Source: Acidobacteriota bacterium (lineage in GTDB: Bacteria > Acidobacteriota > Aminicenantia > UBA2199). Taken from it: a DNA stretch of 51,220 nucleotides. How positions within the stretch are numbered: the first letter of the stretch is position 1; each line of letters opens with the position of its first letter. Below, piece by piece: positions 42,080 through 50,991 of the stretch. Both the position numbers and the translations under genes were made by a program. Under the pieces are notes generated by a model. It saw only the letters and a list, made by a program, of their open reading frames with translations. It was not told the origin of the DNA and did not search any database. Location of the stretch: NCBI GenBank assembly GCA_025456205.1, contig JALOLA010000023.1, forward strand, positions 1-51,220, written 5' to 3'.

Positions 42080-44056
42080 TCATAGATACTTGCACAGGAT
42101 CTCGATGAGGCCCTTGCGGGTGAACGGCTTGGCGATGCTGTCGGTGAACCCGTAATCCTGCGGCCGCGCCAGGATCGGGTCGCTCGCATAGCCGCTGGCC
42201 ACGAATACGGGGATGTCCCGGTCCTTTTTTCGGAGTTCGGCGATGGTCTCCCTGCCGCCCATGCCTCCGGAGACGGTCAAGTCGAGTATCACCGCTGCAA
42301 AGGGTGCGCCCCTGGCCACTCCGGCGTCGAAGATGCGCAGCGCCTCCGCGCCGTCGGCGGCCAATACCGCTTCATAGCCATGATGCTGCAGCATGGCGCC
42401 GATGGTCTCGCGCAGCATGGCCTCGTCGTCCATGACCAGGATGCGGCCGGAGCCTTCAACCTGCCTTGGCGCGCTTTCCGGGGCGGATAGCGATGGCCGA
42501 TCGCAAGCCAGCAAAAAAATGTGGAATTGGCTGCCCTTCCCCGGCTCGGACTCCGCCTGAATGAGGCCGCCATGCTGGCCGATGATCGAGAAGCTCGTCG
42601 CCAGGCCCAGCCCGCTGCCCTGCTGCTTGGTAGTGAAGAAGGGATCGAAGATGCGCGACAGGTGCTCGCGCGGAATGCCCATCCCCTGGTCGCGGATGGA
42701 TAGGCGGACGTACCTTCCCGGCGCCAGTGCCGGGGATTCCCCTTCGCCGATCGTGACGTTGCGTGCCGTCACCGTGACCAGGCCGCCCGCGGGCATGGCC
42801 TGCTGGGCATTGATCAGGATGTTGTCGATGACCTGGGCGATCTGGTCGGCGTCATAATTGCTTGCCCAGAGTCCGGCCTCGATGTCCAGCGTGCAGGAGA
42901 CCCGGGAGCCGCTGCAGGCGAAGCTCACGGTCTCACTCAGGAAATCCTCGAGCAGCGCCACTTTGCGCACCGGGGCCCCACCCTTGGCGAAGGTGAGCAG
43001 CTGCTGGGTCAGCGCCCGGGCCCGCCCCATCGTCTTGAGGGTCGCGTCGAGGAAAGCCTGCTCCTGCTGTCCGTGGGAGACGGCCCGCGCCATCTCGAGG
43101 TTGCCGTAGATACCGCCCAGAAGGTTGTTAAAATCGTGGGCGATCCCTCCGGCCAGAATGGCCAGCGAGGACAGCTTTTCCGTCCTCAGCATTTCCGCCT
43201 CGGCGCGCTTCTCGAGCGTGATGTCTCGCAGGTGCTCCACGATGCCCTTCAGGTTGCCGTACTGATCGAAAATGGGATAGGAACGGACATCGAGCCAGAT
43301 TCCCAGCGACTCGACGAACTTCTCCAACTGGGCGGGTTTCCGGGTCCGGTAGGTCTCGGAAGTCGCACACTGCACGCAGGGGGCCGCTTGACCGATCAGC
43401 TCGTAGCATTTCCGGCCTTGGACGCCATCGGCATCCGTATTCAAGAAACGGTATCCCGCTTCGTTATAGCGGATGATGCCGTGTTGCATGTCCTGAATGC
43501 CTAGGATGTCCGGCACCGCGTTGAAGACACTGGCACTTAGCGCCTGCGCCTCGACTGCGGCATCGCGCGCCGCCTTCTGGCCGCTGACATCAGTGAAGAA
43601 ACCGATGATGCAGCGCATATTCTTCAGGACCAGCCGTGCGCCGCTGATATCGGCCCAGAAGCGGCTGCCGTCGCGGCGCTGACAGGGCACGGCCGCGGCC
43701 AGTTTGATGTCGCCCCGGTAGAATGCCTTGAAACTCTCGCGGACCGTGGTGCGGTCCTCGTCGGGGTGGAGATCATCCAGGGTCAGCCGCAGCATCCCCT
43801 GCGGCGATTCGCCAAACATGCGTCCCGCACTCGCGTTCGCATAGCGTATGCGGCCGCCGCCCTCATTGACGATGATGACGCCTTCGATGGCCCCATCCAG
43901 TATGGCGAGGGCCAGATCGCAGGGACCGCTCATTTCGGAGGCCGGTGGACGGTTGCGAGCGGGCGACCCCGATCCCGTGGCCGATCCTTTGCGCCGAGAA
44001 GGCGCACCCCTCCCGTCGCCCGCGCGCTCTATTCGCTTCATTTTTTTCATCGCCAT
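42080..44056 (-). CDS. Soluble PAS-PAS hybrid histidine kinase
   Basis: 658 residues, no membrane segment. Two PAS domains (about 55-165: AIEGVIIVNEGGGRIRYANASAGRMFG and MRCIIGFFTDVSGQKAARDAA; about 175-290: VFNAVPDILGIQDMQHGIIRYNEAGYRFL, ending FDQYGNLKGIVEHLRDITLEKRAE). The second contains a C-x4-C-x2-C-like set (GRKCYELIGQAAPCVQCATSE), which might bind a metal or redox cofactor. Then the kinase (H307 in GGIAHDFNN, G-box QGSGLGLATSF) and a receiver (D592 in AVILDLTVSGG, K in SIAKPF). I place the start at 44056 (MAMKKMKRI) behind GGGGGAAGG; 44080 and 44050 are possible. It is convergent with the membrane kinase. Confidence 0.9.
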   Translation of the reverse strand: MAMKKMKRIERAGDGRGAPSRRKGSATGSGSPARNRPPASEMSGPCDLALAILDGAIEGVIIVNEGGGRIRYANASAGRMFGESPQGMLRLTLDDLHPDEDRTTVRESFKAFYRGDIKLAAAVPCQRRDGSRFWADISGARLVLKNMRCIIGFFTDVSGQKAARDAAVEAQALSASVFNAVPDILGIQDMQHGIIRYNEAGYRFLNTDADGVQGRKCYELIGQAAPCVQCATSETYRTRKPAQLEKFVESLGIWLDVRSYPIFDQYGNLKGIVEHLRDITLEKRAEAEMLRTEKLSSLAILAGGIAHDFNNLLGGIYGNLEMARAVSHGQQEQAFLDATLKTMGRARALTQQLLTFAKGGAPVRKVALLEDFLSETVSFACSGSRVSCTLDIEAGLWASNYDADQIAQVIDNILINAQQAMPAGGLVTVTARNVTIGEGESPALAPGRYVRLSIRDQGMGIPREHLSRIFDPFFTTKQQGSGLGLATSFSIIGQHGGLIQAESEPGKGSQFHIFLLACDRPSLSAPESAPRQVEGSGRILVMDDEAMLRETIGAMLQHHGYEAVLAADGAEALRIFDAGVARGAPFAAVILDLTVSGGMGGRETIAELRKKDRDIPVFVASGYASDPILARPQDYGFTDSIAKPFTRKGLIEILCKYL

Positions 44057-44173
44057 GCCTTCCCCCGTTGCGCCGTTCATCGGCTACGAGCGCTTCGCAC
44101 GCGGTCCCAGCCCCGGAATGAACCATAGTATTCCCATCCGCGCTCCCGCTGTCAAGCCGGGAAATACCCGACC

Positions 44174-45028
44174 CTAGCCTTCAGGAAAGCGCATGCGGTC
44201 GCCGGCATGGAACGTCCACTCGGGCGTGACCAGCTCGGTCGCGAAATCGGCAGCGTACCAGGGGCTCAGGGCGGCATCGCCGGGATTTTGCAGCACCTGG
44301 ATCTCCTGCGCCGGTATGTAGCTTTGGGCCAGGAGGAATATTCGCCGGCCGTTCCGGCTCTCCACGGCGACGTCAACGACGAGGACCGCGTGGCCGGGAT
44401 GCCCTGGCTGGATGAAGACATCGCCGACGCGCAGGTCATCCCCGGGAACGGCCGCAAGCTCCCTGGCCAGCGACGCCGTGCCGGCGAAGGCGAAAACCGT
44501 CTCCAGGTAGCGCCAGAAGGAGCGGCGGCCGTTTCCGGGCGCGCCGCCCGCGACCCAGCGCGCATCGTTGCCGCGCACCGCGATGCGCTCGCCGCGGCGC
44601 CAGCGGGAATACTCGGCCAAAAAACCGCTGGTGAAGCGGAAGCGGATGTCGTCATAGCGCCGCCGGGAGAAAAGGTAATCGGCCCGCAGGCGGATGACGG
44701 CGTCGGCGCACTGGTGCAGGTCGCGGGTCCCGATCGGCAGGTCGACGACGGCGGCATAGACGCCGTGACCGGGCTTGTCGCGGCCATCGAAGAGCCTGAC
44801 CACGGCACCATGGGGCTTCAGCGGCAGCTGCCGCAGGTACGCGGCAAAGGAATCCCCGGCCGCGTCTTCCCGCTCATAGCCGGCGGGCGGCACGAAACGG
44901 GTTTTGAGAATCATGCCCAGCGGCTCGACGCGGCCATTCGACTCCTGCGCCTGGACCGCCAGAGCCAGAAAGAGCAGAAACAGAATGACGACGCTCCAGG
45001 GGGCATATGCCACGGACATCATTTTCAT
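44174..45028 (-). CDS. DUF4846 secreted protein
   Basis: 284 residues. Signal peptide (APWSVVILFLLFLALAVQAQ). The mature part matches DUF4846 along its length: FVPPAGYEREDAAGDSFAAYLRQLPLKPHGAVVRLFDGRDKP, ADAVIRLRADYLFSRRRYDDIRFRFTSGF, DDLRVGDVFIQPGHPGHAVLVVDVAVE.., and WYAADF near the end. The combination of a buried H in GHAVLVVDVA and a DVF.QPG.PGH loop is typical of NlpC-like or cysteine peptidase-like folds, but no catalytic Cys is visible. Function unknown. ATG at 45028 (MKMMSVAYAP); reads into heptad repeats upstream. Confidence 0.85.
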   Translation of the reverse strand: MKMMSVAYAPWSVVILFLLFLALAVQAQESNGRVEPLGMILKTRFVPPAGYEREDAAGDSFAAYLRQLPLKPHGAVVRLFDGRDKPGHGVYAAVVDLPIGTRDLHQCADAVIRLRADYLFSRRRYDDIRFRFTSGFLAEYSRWRRGERIAVRGNDARWVAGGAPGNGRRSFWRYLETVFAFAGTASLARELAAVPGDDLRVGDVFIQPGHPGHAVLVVDVAVESRNGRRIFLLAQSYIPAQEIQVLQNPGDAALSPWYAADFATELVTPEWTFHAGDRMRFPEG

Positions 45029-45035
45029 CTTCACC

Positions 45036-45063
45036 CTACACCTTCCGCCATACACCTTACGCC
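45036..45063 (-). repeat. Heptanucleotide array (4 units, minus strand)
   Basis: On the minus strand: GGCGTAA, GGTGTAT, GGCGGAA, GGTGTAG. Same GGYGNAN consensus as the arrays at 16325-16350 and 22725-22752. It lies just upstream of the DUF4846 start, so it forms part of that gene's leader or promoter region. Confidence 0.65.
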
Positions 45064-45083
45064 GAGTACTTCTCAATACCACC

Positions 45084-45704
45084 CTAATCCCACTCGAACA
45101 CGTAAGCGCTCAGATGCGTCGTATCGTTCAGCTTGGCCAGGACAAAGCCGCGCAGCGGGTCGTGCAGCAGCATGGTGACCGAGGCGTTGTCCAGGTGGAA
45201 CTTCCAGAACCACCTGCTCCCCAGCCCGAGGGCCTCGGCCAGCAGGCACTTGATGACCGAGCGGTGCGAGACGACCGCGATGCGCTCCTCGCCGGCGGCG
45301 GCCAGCAGGCGGTTGAACGCCCGGGCGCGCGCCTTGACCGCGGCCAGCGACTCGCCGCCCGGGAAGGACATGCGCTCGGGCTCCTCGAGCCAGCGCCGCC
45401 AGAGCTCCGGCTCCTCGGCAGCGATCTCCTTTTTTTTTCGCCCCGACCAGCCACCGAGGTCGAGGTTGTTGACCAGCTCCTGGAGCTCGATGGCCCGGCC
45501 GGGAAAGCATGCCGCGGCCGTGGCCGCGGCGCGCCGCAGCGGCGAGGAAAAGACGCGCTGCACCTTGAGGTCGGCGAAATGGGCGCGCAGCTCCTCCGCC
45601 TGTTTCAGGCCTTGCGGGCTCAGCGGCACCTCGCCGCGGCCGCGGAAGACGCCCTCGCGATTGGCCTGCGTCTCGCCGTGGCGGATGAGATAGATCGTCT
45701 TCAT
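45084..45704 (-). CDS. Histidine phosphatase family protein (phosphoglycerate mutase-like)
   Basis: 206 residues. RHG (8-10, within YLIRHGE) with the phosphohistidine H9, the arginine-rich FSSPLRRAAATA, GGWSG and the second histidine in VVSHRSV (H147) are all present. Length and order suit CobC/PhoE-like phosphatases or cofactor-dependent phosphoglycerate mutases. The substrate is unknown. The ATG (45704) overlaps the stop of tsaE by 4 nt, so it is translated as part of the right-hand operon. Confidence 0.9.
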   Translation of the reverse strand: MKTIYLIRHGETQANREGVFRGRGEVPLSPQGLKQAEELRAHFADLKVQRVFSSPLRRAAATAAACFPGRAIELQELVNNLDLGGWSGRKKKEIAAEEPELWRRWLEEPERMSFPGGESLAAVKARARAFNRLLAAAGEERIAVVSHRSVIKCLLAEALGLGSRWFWKFHLDNASVTMLLHDPLRGFVLAKLNDTTHLSAYVFEWD

Positions 45705-46147
45705 GCCGTGGCAATGTAGGGCAGCGGGCTGCGGATGGTGATGCGCCGGCGGCCCCCCGCCTCGGCCTCGATGGTCACGGCGACGGCGTTGGCCAGGGCA
45801 AAATAGCCGGCATCGAGGTACTGCGCCCACTCGACCGCCAGCACCCCGGCGCCGAGGCACTCGTCGACCGGGTTCTCCAGCGCTTCCGGCATCGTGCCCA
45901 GGCGATAGAGGTCGAAGTGATAGAGGTCGAACTTGCCGCTGTAGAGGTTCATCAGCACGTAGGTGGGGCTGACCACCTCGGCGGGGGGGATGCCCAACGC
46001 CGCGGCCAGCCCCTTGATGAAGACGGTCTTGCCGGCGCCGAGCTCGCCGCTGACCAGGACTACCTCGTCGCCGCGCAACGACCCGCCCAGGCGCTCGCCC
46101 AGGGCATAGGTCTCCTCAGGCGCCGAGGAAAGGAGAGCGGAAGCCAT
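45701..46147 (-). CDS. tsaE: tRNA threonylcarbamoyladenosine biosynthesis ATPase TsaE
   Basis: 148 residues. Walker A GELGAGKT (34-41), followed by IPPAEVVSPTYVLMNLYSGKFDLYHFDLYRLG and ALENPVDECLGAGVLAVEWAQYL, the family hallmarks. TsaE acts with TsaB and TsaD in making t6A37 in tRNAs that read ANN codons. The start overlaps the end of nnrDE by 32 nt; that is unusual, but MASALLSS is the only sensible N-terminus that reaches the usual ETYALGERLG. The other t6A genes are not in this window. Confidence 0.95.
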   Translation of the reverse strand: MASALLSSAPEETYALGERLGGSLRGDEVVLVSGELGAGKTVFIKGLAAALGIPPAEVVSPTYVLMNLYSGKFDLYHFDLYRLGTMPEALENPVDECLGAGVLAVEWAQYLDAGYFALANAVAVTIEAEAGGRRRITIRSPLPYIATA

Positions 46148-47681
46148 TGGCCTTCAGGAAGCTCTTCGGGATGAAGCGGATGATGTCGCCGGCGGTCAAT
46201 CCCGCCTCGCCGATCTCGCGGGCGGCCAGGTCCCCGGCATAGCCGTGCAGGAAAACGGCGGCGGCCAGGATGACATCCATGGCATGCCTGGGGTAATGCT
46301 GGGAGATGAGGCCGGCGATCATGCCGGCGAGCACGTCGCCGCTGCCGGCCGTGGCCATGCCGGGGTTGCCGCTGGGGTTGACCCACACCCGGCCCTGGGG
46401 GGAAATGGCCAGCGTGTGGTGCCCCTTGAGCACGAGGTAGACGCCCTGGCGCACGGCGAATTCGCGGCCGCAGCCCAGGCGGTCCTGCTGCACGTCCTTC
46501 ACGGCCTTGCCGGTCAGGCGCGCGAACTCGCCGGGGTGCGGGGTCAGCACCAGCGGCCGCTGGTTGCGGCCGCGCAGCAGGGCGGCCTGGCCGTCGAGGA
46601 CGTTGAGGGCGTCGGCGTCGAGCACCAGCGGCGATTTCACCTTCTGCAGCAGCGCCGCCACCATGCGCAGGGTGTCCGGGTTCTCGCCCAGCCCCGGGCC
46701 GGCGAGGACGCAGGAGAAATCATCCAGCCTGGCGACGATCTCCTCGGGCTTCTTGTACGGCAGGGTCATGATCTCGGGATGGGCCAGGACGGAGAGGTCG
46801 CGGTTCTGGGGCGGGACGGCGGCGGTGCTCAGGCCCGCGCCGCTGCGCAGCACGGCGTAGGAGGCGAGGATGCCGGCACCCGGCTTCTCCGTCGAGCCGG
46901 CGATGACCAGGGCGTGGCCGAAGTCGCCCTTGTGCGCGGCCCGCGGCCGCCGGGCCAGCAGCGGCCTGAGGTCGGACGGCTCGGTCATGTGAATGAAGTA
47001 TTCCTCGCCGTTCTCCAGGTCCCTGGGAATGCCGATGTCCACGACACGGATGCGGCCGCAATCGGGGCTGCCGTCGGGATGCAGGTGGGCCCATTTCAAG
47101 GCGTGCAGGGCGGCGGTGACCCGGGCGCGGACATGGATGCCGGCGGCGGGGGCGAAGCTCTCCCCCATTCCCGAGGGAATGTCCACGGCGGCGACGGGCA
47201 GGCCCGAGCGGTTGACCGCGTCGAAGGCCTCGGCGAACAGCCCGGCGGTCACCGGCTTCTCCAGCCCGGTGCCGAAGACGGCGTCGACCAAAAACGTCTC
47301 GTGGGCGGCGCAGGCGGCCAGCGCCTTCTTCAACGCGGCCGCCGAGGAAACCGCCTCGGGCGGCAGGCCCGCCTCCAGCAAGCGCTCGTAGTTGGCCCGC
47401 GATTCAGGGCCGAGATCCTGCGGCCGGGCCAGCAGCAGGACGCGCACGCCGTAGCCGCGGTCCTGCAGCAGGCGGGCGATGGCCAGGCCGTCCCCGCCGT
47501 TGTTGCCCTTGCCGGCCAGCACCAGGCAGCCGGGATAGCGGTTGCGGGGAAAGACCTCGGCGAAATAGTCGCAGCAGCCGGCGGCGGCGTTCTCCATCAG
47601 GACGCTGGCAGGGATGCCCCGGCCGGCGATGGCCGCGCGGTCGATCTCCCGCATCCAGGAGTTGAGCAGGATCTTCATCAT
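46116..47681 (-). CDS. nnrDE: Bifunctional NAD(P)HX epimerase/dehydratase
   Basis: 521 residues. The N-terminal YjeF-type epimerase (about 1-215) shows GKGNNGGDGLAIARLL and DAVFGTGL. The C-terminal ADP-dependent dehydratase (about 225-505) carries LDADALN, LTPHPGEFARL, LKGHHTL and the GNPGMATAGSGDVLAGMIAGL signature. It repairs hydrated NAD(P)H. The bifunctional layout is common in bacteria. The ATG at 47681 overlaps the preceding TGA by 4 nt; the end overlaps tsaE by 32 nt. The tsaE-nnrDE pair is a frequent neighbourhood in bacteria. Confidence 0.95.
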   Translation of the reverse strand: MMKILLNSWMREIDRAAIAGRGIPASVLMENAAAGCCDYFAEVFPRNRYPGCLVLAGKGNNGGDGLAIARLLQDRGYGVRVLLLARPQDLGPESRANYERLLEAGLPPEAVSSAAALKKALAACAAHETFLVDAVFGTGLEKPVTAGLFAEAFDAVNRSGLPVAAVDIPSGMGESFAPAAGIHVRARVTAALHALKWAHLHPDGSPDCGRIRVVDIGIPRDLENGEEYFIHMTEPSDLRPLLARRPRAAHKGDFGHALVIAGSTEKPGAGILASYAVLRSGAGLSTAAVPPQNRDLSVLAHPEIMTLPYKKPEEIVARLDDFSCVLAGPGLGENPDTLRMVAALLQKVKSPLVLDADALNVLDGQAALLRGRNQRPLVLTPHPGEFARLTGKAVKDVQQDRLGCGREFAVRQGVYLVLKGHHTLAISPQGRVWVNPSGNPGMATAGSGDVLAGMIAGLISQHYPRHAMDVILAAAVFLHGYAGDLAAREIGEAGLTAGDIIRFIPKSFLKANGFRSPFLGA

Positions 47682-49915
47682 GCCCCTTTTTTCTGTTTCG
47701 CCTTTTTATCCTTTTTGCCGCCGTTCTTGGCCGGCTCCGCCGTCTCTTTATTGACGATCTGGTCGAGCTGGCTGGCGAAGAGCCCGCCGAAGCCGCCCTC
47801 GTCCTTGTAGGCCACCTTGACCTCCTTGACCGGCTCCTTCTTCACTTCCGCTTCCTTGCCGCCGGCCGTTTCGATCAGGTCCTCCTGCAGGATCTGCTTC
47901 TTGATCTCGTCGAGCTCGATCTTCTCCTCCAGGATCTTTTTCTGCCCTTTCTTCGCCGTCTTGGCCGGCTTCTCGGGCTCGACCTTGCGCTTCTGCTTCT
48001 TCACCGCCTCGGGCTTGACCGGGGGCTCGGCAAACGGCGCCGCCGGCTTGGGGAACTCATCCTTGGCGTAGGCCTTGCGGGCGGCCCGCGGCGGGGCGGC
48101 GCTCTCCTGGGCGGCGAACGCCGCCTCGGCGCGGCGCTGCGCCTCCTTCTCCTCCTGCAGCTTCTGCTTCTGCCACATCTCTTCCTCGCGCTTCTTGCGC
48201 CGTTCCTCGCGTAGCAGGCGGATCTCCTCCTGGGCCTTGAGCTCCTCCTCGTGCTGCAGCTTGCGCGACTCCTCGCGCTTGCGCTTCTGGTCATCGACCA
48301 GCCCCTGGCGGCGCAGCTTCTCCTCTTCCTCGATCTCGAGGACGGCGTCGGAGTCGAGGTAGAAGACCCCGGCCAGCTTCTCCGAGGGGATGAACTCGGG
48401 GTTGCTGAGGATGATCTCCTCGACCGTGCGCAGGTCGACGGGAGCGATCAGGTCGAGGATATGGTAGAGGCGCAGGATATGGATCTCGTAGTTCTTCTCG
48501 CGATTGCCGAACTCCAGGAAGACCTTGTGGAACAGCTTGTTGTAGCTTTCGGCCTTGCGGAACTCCTCCAGGCGGTCGGCCAGGGTCTGGAAGACCTCGG
48601 TCTCCAGGAAGAGCGACTTGTTGGGCGCGACCGTCGAGGCGACCTTTTCGCCGTTGGCCATGAAGAGCTTGCGCCCGGGGTCATAGACGATGCGGTCGGT
48701 GATGGCGCCCTTCTTGGTGGTCTTGACCGTGAACTGGAACTCGCCGCCGGCCGCCTGCTCGAAGACCAGCGTCGTTCCCTGCAGGGCCTTGGCGCTCTCA
48801 AAGACCTTGTCGAAGCCCAGCAGCAGGTTCTCGTCGGGATAAAGATACAGGATGTGCTTCTTGCGCGTGACGGTGTCCATGGCCTCGAACTCGATGGCGT
48901 CGCCGAAACGGTAGAGGCCGGGCTTCAGGCGCACGGCGCCGGAGGCGATCTCGCGCTGGGTCAGGAAATAGCGCGTCTCGCCCTCGGTGAAGATCTGCTC
49001 CTCGAATTTCTTGCGCTTCTGGAGCAGGTTCTTGCGGTCGCCGTAGCTGGCCTTGGCCAGGAAGGGGTTGCTGTCGCTGACCAGGGAGTTGCGGCGGATA
49101 TGGTAGAGCACCGAGATCAGGTGCCACTTGCCCCAGCCGGCGCCGCTGGTCTGCTGCAGGTCGATCTTGTACTGCGTGGTCATGATGAAGTTCAGGGCGA
49201 AGCAGGTGGCGGCAAAATCGCGGGAGTCGGGGGCGACCTTGGCGAAGTTCTCGACGAAGAACTCGGTGCTTTCCGATGACTGCCGGCCCTTCAGGAACTC
49301 GCGGATGGAAGTGAACACCTCGGGGGCGATCTCCTTGAGGTTCTCCTTGAGCATCACCTTGCCGTTGATGAAGGCGATGGCCGATTCCTTGTTCAGCGCC
49401 GTGGTCAGCTTCTTGCGCAGCAGGTTGAAGTCGCGCTCGATCAGCGGCGACTGCGTCTGGCGCGGGTCGATGTCGGTGGTGATGTACTCCGCCGGGCGGC
49501 AGGGCGTCTCGTCCTTGTGCGGCAGCAGCAGCTCGATCTTCTGCTTGACCAGGTACTCGGTATACTTGCGGAATTCGGAGGTGCCCTCGTAGCTGAGGCG
49601 GATCTCGTCGCGGCCGCCGCGGTTGCGGGCCTCCTCGACCTTGAGGATGACCCCGCCGTCGACGGCGATGTACTTCTTGTTGCCCACCGGCAGCTGGCCC
49701 GGGTAGTCCTTGTAGATCAGGTCGCCCGCCTGGTACTCGCAGCCGGGGTCGTAGACCTTGACCCGGCTCTTGCGGTCGTCGCGCGTCTTGAAGAGGGCCA
49801 CCTGGTAGACCAGGTCCTCGAATTCCAGCGGCTGCGCCTTGCCCTTGAGGAATTCGCGGACGAATTCCATCTCAACGGCGCCGATATCCAAGCCTGTTTC
49901 GCTCTTGTTCTCCAC
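47678..49915 (-). CDS. Large protein of unknown function with charged coiled-coil tail
   Basis: 745 residues, cytoplasmic. The N-terminal block (about 10-130: FVREFLKGKAQPLEFEDLVYQVALFKTRDDRKSRVKVYDPGCEYQAGDLIYKDYPGQLPVG..GGVILKVEEARNRGG) looks like a helical domain and a small beta-barrel. A central domain of about 400 residues holds no motif I know (for example GAGWGKWHLISVLYHIRRNSLV and ILDLIAPVDLRTVEEIIL). From about 525 it is a highly charged E/K/R coiled coil with proline/alanine/lysine linkers, then an acidic-basic tail ending KKDKKAKQKKGA. It sits between carbamate kinase (4 nt) and nnrDE (ATGA overlap), so it is in the same operon. DNA/RNA or cytoskeletal binding is possible; unproven. 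Confidence 0.75.
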   Translation of the reverse strand: MENKSETGLDIGAVEMEFVREFLKGKAQPLEFEDLVYQVALFKTRDDRKSRVKVYDPGCEYQAGDLIYKDYPGQLPVGNKKYIAVDGGVILKVEEARNRGGRDEIRLSYEGTSEFRKYTEYLVKQKIELLLPHKDETPCRPAEYITTDIDPRQTQSPLIERDFNLLRKKLTTALNKESAIAFINGKVMLKENLKEIAPEVFTSIREFLKGRQSSESTEFFVENFAKVAPDSRDFAATCFALNFIMTTQYKIDLQQTSGAGWGKWHLISVLYHIRRNSLVSDSNPFLAKASYGDRKNLLQKRKKFEEQIFTEGETRYFLTQREIASGAVRLKPGLYRFGDAIEFEAMDTVTRKKHILYLYPDENLLLGFDKVFESAKALQGTTLVFEQAAGGEFQFTVKTTKKGAITDRIVYDPGRKLFMANGEKVASTVAPNKSLFLETEVFQTLADRLEEFRKAESYNKLFHKVFLEFGNREKNYEIHILRLYHILDLIAPVDLRTVEEIILSNPEFIPSEKLAGVFYLDSDAVLEIEEEEKLRRQGLVDDQKRKREESRKLQHEEELKAQEEIRLLREERRKKREEEMWQKQKLQEEKEAQRRAEAAFAAQESAAPPRAARKAYAKDEFPKPAAPFAEPPVKPEAVKKQKRKVEPEKPAKTAKKGQKKILEEKIELDEIKKQILQEDLIETAGGKEAEVKKEPVKEVKVAYKDEGGFGGLFASQLDQIVNKETAEPAKNGGKKDKKAKQKKGA

Positions 49916-49919
49916 GATG

Positions 49920-50912
49920 CTATTCCCCCTTGATGGTTTTCCTGCCCGCGTCCGCCGAAGCGCCGCGGCTGCGGACGATCTTGGTCCCCGAGCGGTCGGC
50001 CAGCGCCGCTTTCAGCTTGTCGGCCGAGGTGATCAGCACCTCGCGGCCGCCGCCGTTGATGTAGTCGATGGCGGCGATGATCTTGGGCCCCATGGAGCCG
50101 GGCGGGAACTGGCCCTCGTCCAGCATGCGCCGGGCCTTGTCCACGTCCATGCGCGCGATGGGGCTGGCGTTCTCCTTGCCGAAGTTCTCCCACACCCGGT
50201 CGACGCCGGTGAGGATGATGAACAGGTCGGCCTTGGCTTCGCGGGCGATCAGCGCCGAAGCATGGTCCTTGTCGATGACCGCCTCGACGCCCTCCACCAG
50301 CCCCGACGAATTGATGAAGACCGGAATGCCGCCGCCGCCGGCGGCGATGACCACGATCCCGCGCTCCACCAGCGAACGGATGCCGCGCTTGGGGATGATG
50401 TCGATGGGCAGCGGCGAAGGCACCACGCGGCGGAAGCCGCGGCCTGCGTCCTCGACCATCTGCCACTTGTTCTCCTTTTTCAGCTGCGCGGCACGGAAGC
50501 TGTTGTAGAAAGGGCCGATGGGCTTGGTGGGCCTGGAGAACGCCTTGTCCTCGCGGTCGACCACCACCTGGGTCAGCACCGTGACCACTTCCTTGTCGAT
50601 GGAGCGCTTGCGCATCTCGTTGAGGATGGCCCGCTCCAGCATGTAGCCCATGCTGCCCTCGGTCATGGCGTCGCAGACGTCCAGGGGAAAGGCGGGGATG
50701 GTGTTGGCCGCCGCTTCCATCTGCAGCAGGATGTTGCCCACCTGCGGGCCGTTGCCGTGGACGATGATCAGCTCGTAGCCCTTGCGCACGATCTCCACCA
50801 TCAGCTGGGCCGCTTTCTGGGCGTTGCGGTACTGTTCCTTGGCCGTGCCCTTTTCGCCGGCCTCCAGCATGGCGTTGCCGCCGAAGGCGATCAAAGCAAG
50901 TTTATTTCTCAT
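49920..50912 (-). CDS. arcC: Carbamate kinase
   Basis: 330 residues. Catalyses carbamoyl phosphate + ADP to carbamate + ATP. Family landmarks: LALIAFGGNAML, the EQYRNAQKAA loop, HGNGPQVGNILLQ, VSPLPIDII.., VIAAGGGGIPV and ILTGVDRVW. Typical length and single domain. It normally ends the arginine deiminase pathway or supplies carbamoyl phosphate; neither arcA nor arcB is visible here. The ATG at 50912 has GGAG, and the next gene starts after 4 nt. It is preceded on the same strand by the cPGS-like gene, a combination known from archaea and some bacteria. Confidence 0.95.
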   Translation of the reverse strand: MRNKLALIAFGGNAMLEAGEKGTAKEQYRNAQKAAQLMVEIVRKGYELIIVHGNGPQVGNILLQMEAAANTIPAFPLDVCDAMTEGSMGYMLERAILNEMRKRSIDKEVVTVLTQVVVDREDKAFSRPTKPIGPFYNSFRAAQLKKENKWQMVEDAGRGFRRVVPSPLPIDIIPKRGIRSLVERGIVVIAAGGGGIPVFINSSGLVEGVEAVIDKDHASALIAREAKADLFIILTGVDRVWENFGKENASPIARMDVDKARRMLDEGQFPPGSMGPKIIAAIDYINGGGREVLITSADKLKAALADRSGTKIVRSRGASADAGRKTIKGE

Positions 50913-50931
50913 TTTCTCCAGCCCCAATAAA

Positions 50932-50964
50932 AAGCGGCGGCCGCTCCCCGGCGGAGAGCGGCCT
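50932..50964 (-). terminator. Rho-independent-type terminator or attenuator before arcC
   Basis: On the minus strand, GCCGCTCTCC, 3 nt, GGGGAGCGGC (a 10-bp stem with one G-U type mismatch), followed after six bases by TTTTTATT. It lies between the cPGS-like stop and the arcC start, so it may end the upstream transcript or lower read-through into arcC. Confidence 0.55.
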
Positions 50965-50991
50965 GCCATGCCCCCGGTACAGGGACCTTAT

